The notes under the pieces: model-generated | Database searches by the model: none | What the model was told of the DNA's origin: nothing | What the model saw: the letters and a program-made list of their open reading frames with translations, nothing else | Position numbers and translations under genes: made by a program | Shown here: piece by piece, positions 58,201-64,000 of the stretch | How the letters are laid out: the number at the start of each line of letters is the position of its first letter | Numbering within the stretch: position 1 is the stretch's first letter | From: Cornus controversa | Lineage: Eukaryota > Streptophyta > Magnoliopsida > Cornales > Cornaceae | NCBI GenBank assembly: GCA_026545225.1 | Contig: CM048845.1 | Coordinates: forward strand, 87,199,033 to 87,263,032 | Direction of reading: 5' to 3' | Length of the DNA: 64,000 nucleotides

Positions 58201-59960
58201 TGCAATGCATAATAATATAAACTAAATAATTTAGAACCATATTAATCAAAAATCGTACCCCCAAATTAGAATATAAACATATCCAAATAAAGTTTACAAA
58301 AAATCCTAAACTAAGTAGCAACACAACCAAACAGCTACAGAACTCTAAAATCAATCGGCAGGGTTGTCTCACAGGAGCGCTAAGTTTAACGTCTTCAGCC
58401 AGACGCAAAGGAGATAGTACCCCAAAGAGATCAATCTGGATAGACCAGATCGACGAGGAGAACATCTTCAATTTCACGAGTCTCCAACTCAAGAAAAGGA
58501 TTTAGACGTTGAGCATTAACTTTGAATAACTTTCTATTTTTGGGATCTTGAACCTCAATAGCATCATGACTTGCAACTTGGTGGACATAGTATGGACCAG
58601 ACCATTGTGACCTCAACTTCCCAGGAAACGATTTAAGACGAGAGTTATACAGAAGAACCTTCTGTCCTGGGGAGAAATCTTTTCTTAGAATTTGTTTGTC
58701 ATGTTCCAATTTGGTCTTAGCTTTATAAATCCTCAAACTCTCGTAGGCATCATTTTTGATTTCCTCCAACTCATCGAGTTGAAGTGACCTATGCTCTCCA
58801 GCTTTATCATAGTTAAAATTCTTGGCATTGATAGCCCAATAAGCACGATGTTCAAGTTCGATAGGCAAGTGACATGCTTTGCCATAGATCAAGCGATATG
58901 AAGACATTCTTATAGGAGTCTTATAAGCAGTACGATATGCCCACAAAGCATCTTGGAGGCAGAGACTCCAGTCCTTCCTTGTGAGGTTAACCATTTTTTC
59001 TAAGATATGTTTGATCTCCCTATTGGATACCTCAGCTTGATCATTGGTTTGTGGGTGATAAGATAGGGCCACCTTGTGGATGATGCCATATTTAGACACT
59101 AAGCTTGCAAAGACTTTGTTGTAAAAATGGGATCCATTATCACTAATTATAGCTTGAGGTACACCGAATCTAGGCAAAATTAAGTTTTTCAAAAAATTCA
59201 CCACAACTCTTTGGTCTACTGTCTTGTTGGCTAACCCTTCTACCCATTTGGACACATAATCAACAGCAAGAAGGATATAAATATACCTAAATGAGGAAGG
59301 AAAGGGTACCATGAAGTCAATACCCCAAACATCAAAGATTTCGACAACTAGAATTGATTGTTAGGGCCACTCATTACGCTTGGTAATCTTACCTAATAGT
59401 TGACATCTATGACAAGCAAGACAGTAGGTATGAGTATCCTTAAAAAATGTGGGCCAATAAAATCCCGACTGCAAGATTTTTGCAGCAGTCCTTTTAGAGC
59501 TAAAATAGCCACCACATGCATGATCATGACGAAAGGAAATGACAGACTCTTGGTCTTCGTCGGGGACACACCTACGGATGATTTGATCTGGACAATACTT
59601 AAACAAGTAGAGATCATCCCAAAAATATGTCTTAGCCTTTGCTAGGAATTTGTCTTTCTCTTGCTTAGACCAAGTGGAAGGGATTTGACTAGTCATAATG
59701 TAATTGACAATATCAGTATACCATGGGGCATGAGATATTATAAAAAGTTACTCATCAGAAAAATAATCAAAGATGAGAAGGGAGTCACTAATAGAATCAA
59801 CAATAAGACGGGACAAATGATCAGCGACTACATTATCTGAGCCTTTCTTATCACGGATCTCAATGTCAAATTCTTGAAGGAGTAAGATCCAACATATCAA
59901 CCTAGGTTTGGCATCTTTTTTGGAAAGAAGATGTTGCAATGAGACTAGTACCTTATTTGT
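55201..59960 (-). mobile_element. Athila-like Ty3/gypsy element (partial, tandem-LTR arrangement)
   Basis: On the - strand: the end of reverse transcriptase/RNase H (about 59960-59750, [11 protein letters not shown]), the integrase zinc-binding part (about 59696-59361, His-Cys spacing with HACGG and CLACHRCQ) and the integrase core/C-terminus (about 59312-58431, [26 protein letters not shown]). Noncoding DNA, a polypurine tract (TTTTGGGGT) and an LTR (56487-55228) follow. Beyond the LTR lies a primer-binding site (55201-55218, near-match to the Athila TGGCGCCGTTGCC site). Gag and most of reverse transcriptase are missing. It is broken in several places and old. Confidence 0.85.
55228..56487 (-). 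repeat. Athila-like LTR
   Basis: The ends are TGTAGAATAG and CTTATCA on + (TGATAAG..CTACA on -), 1260 bp. It has a polypurine tract on its right and a primer-binding site on its left. It includes a GGTCGAACCAC stretch typical of such LTRs. Confidence 0.7.
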
Positions 59961-59984
59961 AAAATATTTGGGGAATGGAGGTGA

Positions 59985-61652
59985 GCATCAACATGCCTAG
60001 TAGAGACATCCAAACCAACTTATGCATCAATTCGACGCAACCTACATGAAATACAAACATCACATTTCTATGTACTACATGGCATACTTCCAATGCTCGT
60101 GGGATACAATCATGTCATTCCTACACGCTATATGGCATACGACAATACACAGGCTCAACAATACTCAATTGAAATCAAAGGCCATGCAAGTATTAATATA
60201 AATATCACAACTCAACAACAAGAAGGAACCAAGTCAAGTAGATACCGAAATCAAACAAGTAGCACATAAGTTCAAAATCGTACAAAATTAGACTATTCAT
60301 AGAACCACCAGATAATCGATAATTAAGCCAATTATCCGTAATATCTATCTTAATGGGTGATCGACTCGAGGGTCTAAAAGGAACCAAATTTATCTTTACG
60401 AGCTACTAACCCGATGGTCGAGAGTAACCACCTTGGCCAGGTTTCGGGTTTTACACCCTAGGGATCTATGCCTTCATTGCTTTCCAACTTCCTCCGATCC
60501 AAAAATCAACAACCAATCACACAAGGTTCAGGTATGACAACACAACAATTCCAAGCGCATCATAAGCCACTTGTATTCCATGCTAAAATATGTTCTTTTC
60601 ATGCATATAACAATGCAACAATTCTATATTCCAAGTGCATCATAAGTCACTTAACTTTCATGCTAAGACATGTATTTTCATGCACATAACAATATAACAT
60701 TTATTGGAAAGATCATCTTCAGGCATTTGATCAAATATGTAAAATATATCATGTATCATATAGTCTCCATAACTACAATTCATGTTATTAAGCAACGTTT
60801 ATCTACAACTGTTAACACTTAGGCCTGTAAACATAATTCACATCATTATTCACCTTGATACACATATGATCGAACACGCATGAATTTAATAAAATAACCA
60901 TTTAACAAGGATTAGCATAATTAAAGATGCAATATTAAATTTCTACCATTCCTAAACATGCTAATCAATCTAAACCACATCAATTCCTAAAGAATCAATG
61001 ATAAGGTGGAGAGAACATCCCTACCTCAATTCCAAGCCAAATTCTCACCAAAATGTAATTTTGTCCAAATTTAATATTGTTTCGACCAATCTCGATTCCT
61101 CAATGCATAGATCATTTCTCTCTTCTTTGACGTCTTCTAATTCTCACCCTAAGTCCCTCTAATTCAATGAAGAAGGAAGAAGATGATATAGATTCACATA
61201 TAAATATGTATTTTCTTTCTCATGGCTGCTAGGAATGACAGAATGAATTGTTGAATTCTTTACTTTATTATTTATAGATCTAGTTGTCATATTTACAAAA
61301 ATGTCACTAATCATTCACTTTACCTTCCCGGGCTCCGTTTTCAAGTTTCGTAACTCCGATTGACTTAAAATTGATTCTGTAATGCATCAAATATTTTATT
61401 TAATCTACTCACCAAATTTAGTAACATTATGACACTTTTAAATTTTCTGGGGCTGTGGGACCTACGTCCCAGGCCCATTTGACCCGAAAAAATCAACTTT
61501 TGCCAAATGTTCCCAAAATTTTCTCGAACACTTATAATGGTCTTGAAATATGTATTTCACATTTAAAATACATATATAATTATTTAAATTATTTATATGA
61601 CAATAAATGAAAATAAAAAGAAAATCGACCAAAAATGGTCACGATTTTTACA
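59985..61652 (-). repeat. Ty3/gypsy-type LTR, right copy
   Basis: On the - strand it begins TGTAAAAATCGTGACCATTTTT (61652) and is homologous to 54252-54995. It then runs on through a chromovirus-like 3' part (CCTAGGGTGTAAAACCCG) to about 59985, where it meets the Athila-like pol. It is much longer than the left copy. Its far end is not certain. Confidence 0.6.
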
Positions 61653-61926
61653 GGAAATCGGTCGATTTCCTGACCTAAAAAACTAGTTGGTTTACCGGCT
61701 GACAAGTCGATCAGTTTTTCGACCGACAAACAAGTCAATTAACTGGCCAAAAATTGGTTAAAATATTATGTTGGCCAAAAAAAAAATTATATGCAAACCC
61801 TAGCTATCTTTAATTCACAGAGATAAATGACAGCTATAATAAATTATTAATCTTTGTTATTGGAAGAGTAGCATGCTCCAAGATTCCCAGTACGTGTGAT
61901 CCATGAATGGGAATCGGGGGGCAATT

Positions 61927-62087
61927 GATGATGCAATTTTAGTTAGGTAGGCCAGGAGATGAGCAAAGTGGTGTAGCTACACTCGGATACTGCAAAAGCC
62001 TAATCGTCAAAAAGTTCAAGCGTGAATAAGATAAGGATAATGTTTATCTTTAGTTATTCCAGTAAGGGAGGTTTGGTTTTCTAATAA
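61927..62087 (+). repeat. ~160 bp direct repeat, right copy
   Basis: Counterpart of 53948-54107, same orientation, roughly 85-90% identical by eye. Confidence 0.85.
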
Positions 62088-62089
62088 AA

Positions 62090-62285
62090 TTAGGGTTGCA
62101 ACTCGAGGGGGTATAACCCAACCAAACCCGAGCCCAGCCCAAAAATTTTCAGGCTCAGGTTCAGATTTTAGAGCCTGAATTCATTTTGGGTCGGGCTCGA
62201 GTTGTTATGCAATAAGCCCGAACCTTGACCCGAGCCCGGACCGAGTTATGAAACCCGAGAAACCCAATTATAAACTCGAATTATA
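62090..62285. repeat. CCCGAGCCC-rich MITE-like repeat
   Basis: It carries GGGTTGCAACTCGAGG, then CCCGAGCCCAGCCC facing GGGTCGGGCTCGAG and CCCGAGCCCGGACC, as in the GGGCTCGGG class of plant MITEs. The right end is unclear. Confidence 0.4.
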
Positions 62286-62320
62286 AACCAACATTTGAAA
62301 CTTAAAAATGAAAGTTGAGG

Positions 62321-62670
62321 AAAAGAATTGAACATTAGCCAACTACTTCATAAGCATGCACTCCAACCATTATGCCAATGACTTTTTAATGGTAATAGTT
62401 GACCAATAATAATATTTAATGGATTATTTTGGTTAATATATGAGAACTAAAATTGATGTTGCTGAGATGAACATTAGCCAAAATTTCACACGCAACCACA
62501 CAACCATCATGCCAATGGCTTCAGCTTCTTTATGTCAATATTTGACTAATAATAATATTTAATGGATTCTTTTGTTTAATATATGAAAATAAAAAATAAT
62601 GTTGCGGAGAAGAATTAAACATTAGACAACTACCTCCAATGCAAACACCCCAACCATCATACCAATGGCT
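62321..62670 (+). repeat. ~143 bp tandem repeat, about 2.4 units
   Basis: Units begin near 62325, 62468 and 62612 with A.TGAACATTAGCCAA / AACATTAGACAA and share AATAATATTTAATGGATT and CAACCATCAT.CCAATG. Confidence 0.8.
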
Positions 62671-62879
62671 TCTTTAAAAAATTTACATGTAAGGCATGGA
62701 AAGGGTACTTCTACAACTTTTTCAAATTATTTGCTTATTTTTTTTATTTTATTTTTTTATCTTCTAACATGTTATATCTGGCATAAATGTTCATCTAATT
62801 TATTATTAAATGTATTAGTACTCAATAATTTAGTAAAAAAAAATTAGTAACCTTTTTTTAATAAAGATATAATTATCTC

Positions 62880-63980
62880 AATCAGTAATATAAGTTAGAC
62901 TACTTTATTCTATTTTATCAAGTTCTGATTAATTATTCAAATGTATAAAATATCAATTACATTAATTGATGAATTTAAATCATTTAATTTAAACATCTAG
63001 TTTTATGATATTAAGATTTTTTCTTTATTGTCCCAAGATATATAATTATATAGTATAACATATAATAGTTATAAGTAATATAAGTTAAACCATTTTCTTA
63101 TATATTGTCAAATTCTGATTGATTAGTTAATTGTCTAAAAAATCAATTAGATTAATTGATGACCCCCGAAAAAAGTGATCAAAAATGGATTTTACCTAAA
63201 GTTTTCGGGTATGTCTTACCAAAGATTTTACCTACCCAGTACCCAATAGTGAAATCCTGCAAATAAAGCAAAACTGGCTTTCATAAAAAGTACATAATGA
63301 AAATGTGCAACCGCATCATATGACATAAGTATCGTGTAGAGCAAACACCGACTAATCAATCACAATTTGATGAAATAGAAAATAGACTATGCTATTTAGG
63401 CAGAATTGTCAGACCCACACTTTCTCATCCATATGATGCATGTGCTATGTATATGTCGTGGGACCTATGACATGCATCCTGATCCAATGGATGTAAAAGT
63501 GTAGGTCTGACAATTGTGCCTAACAATTCTGTCTAACTTTTATTTTTCATAGAAGAAAATGCTATAACTTATATTACTTATATAATCATATAACTTATAT
63601 TACTTAAACCATTTTTTTTCTATTTTGTCAAATTTTGATGAGTTTAAACCATTTTGAAATTAAGTTTTTCTTTACTGTCCCAAGATATATTGTATTACAT
63701 ATAATAGTTATAAGTAATATAAGTTATACCACTTTATTTTATTTTATCAAATTCTGATTAATTATTCAAGTGTCTAAAAAATAAAAATATTTTCATCAGC
63801 CACAGAAGTTTCTTTTAACATGTATAATTAATTATATATTACTAATTTATGTCTAAATAAAAATATTTTATCATTTTATTCCTCTTATTTTGCAATTAAT
63901 TGTATGTGTGTGTATGACTGTATATATATTATTTTATTTATCTTATTTTTTAATTATTTTATATTTGTAATTTGAAGTAT
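62880..63980 (+). repeat. AT-rich ~190 bp repeat, interrupted array
   Basis: The module ATAATAGTTATAAGTAATATAAGTTA..TTTTATCAAATTCTGATTAATTATTCAA recurs at about 62886, 63065, 63595, 63705 and, partly, at the window end. A different segment (about 63165-63590) interrupts it and contains the foldback at 63396. No gene is present. Confidence 0.6.
63396..63523. mobile_element. 128-bp foldback MITE
   Basis: The left arm TTAGGCAGAATTGTCAGACC and right arm (inverted) TTAGGCACAATTGTCAGACC continue as an inverted repeat of about 37 bases around a short loop. A partial extra arm, CAATTCTGTCTAAC, follows at about 63524. No target duplication is established. Confidence 0.6.
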
Positions 63981-64000
63981 ATAAGTAATATAAATTATAA

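Noticed and set aside
1-64000. Organelle DNA insert, rRNA genes, bacterial-type operons or defence systems
   Set aside because: No such sequence was recognised on either strand.

Overview
The window is nuclear DNA of a flowering plant, almost certainly a eudicot. It is AT-rich, its genes are split by GT-AG introns, and it carries plant gibberellin and auxin metabolism genes, plant-type LINEs, Ty1/copia and Ty3/gypsy (Athila-type) relics, TRIMs, MITEs and tRNA-derived SINEs. I see no bacterial operon, CRISPR array, phage or organelle insert.

Three host genes can be reconstructed. (1) 7177-15164, + strand, nine exons: a VAS1/ISS1-type PLP aminotransferase that links auxin precursor and methionine metabolism. 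All splice sites and residues line up, but there is one extra base at the start of exon 3 and one in exon 9. (2) 23093-24821, - strand, three exons: an intact 313-residue 2-oxoglutarate/Fe(II) dioxygenase of the AOP / deoxypodophyllotoxin-synthase-like group. (3) 31805-33213, - strand, two exons: an intact 367-residue gibberellin 3-oxidase. A dead duplicate of exon 1 and the promoter of gene 2 lies at 5049-6679, on the other side of the aminotransferase. It carries a TRIM in the exon and abuts a Ty1/copia LTR at its intron end.

Layout: 1-5045 decayed Ty1/copia; 5049-6679 duplicated dioxygenase fragment; 7177-15164 VAS1 gene with a SINE, a solo LTR and a nested TRIM in its introns; 15958-19460 two oppositely oriented LINE pieces; 20069-21060 TIR element filled with a GGT/GGA minisatellite; 23093-25337 dioxygenase gene and repeat-bearing promoter; 25340-31800 mostly AT-rich with tandem duplications and a TIR element; 31805-33410 GA3ox; 34-40.3 kb AT-rich with hAT and Stowaway MITEs; 40941-50815 a three-level nest (Ty1/copia holding a TRIM holding a 3.2 kb solo LTR, each with its own 5-bp target duplication); 50878-51941 second copy of the 26.6 kb TIR element; 52-54 kb small repeats; 54.25-62.1 kb Ty3/gypsy remains including an Athila-like element; 62.1-64 kb AT-rich tandem repeats and a foldback element.

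No new multi-gene system is evident. The most informative features are the dioxygenase duplication and its decay, the two single-base disruptions in the aminotransferase, the dated order of nested insertions, and a LINE insert that looks like a twin-priming inversion.
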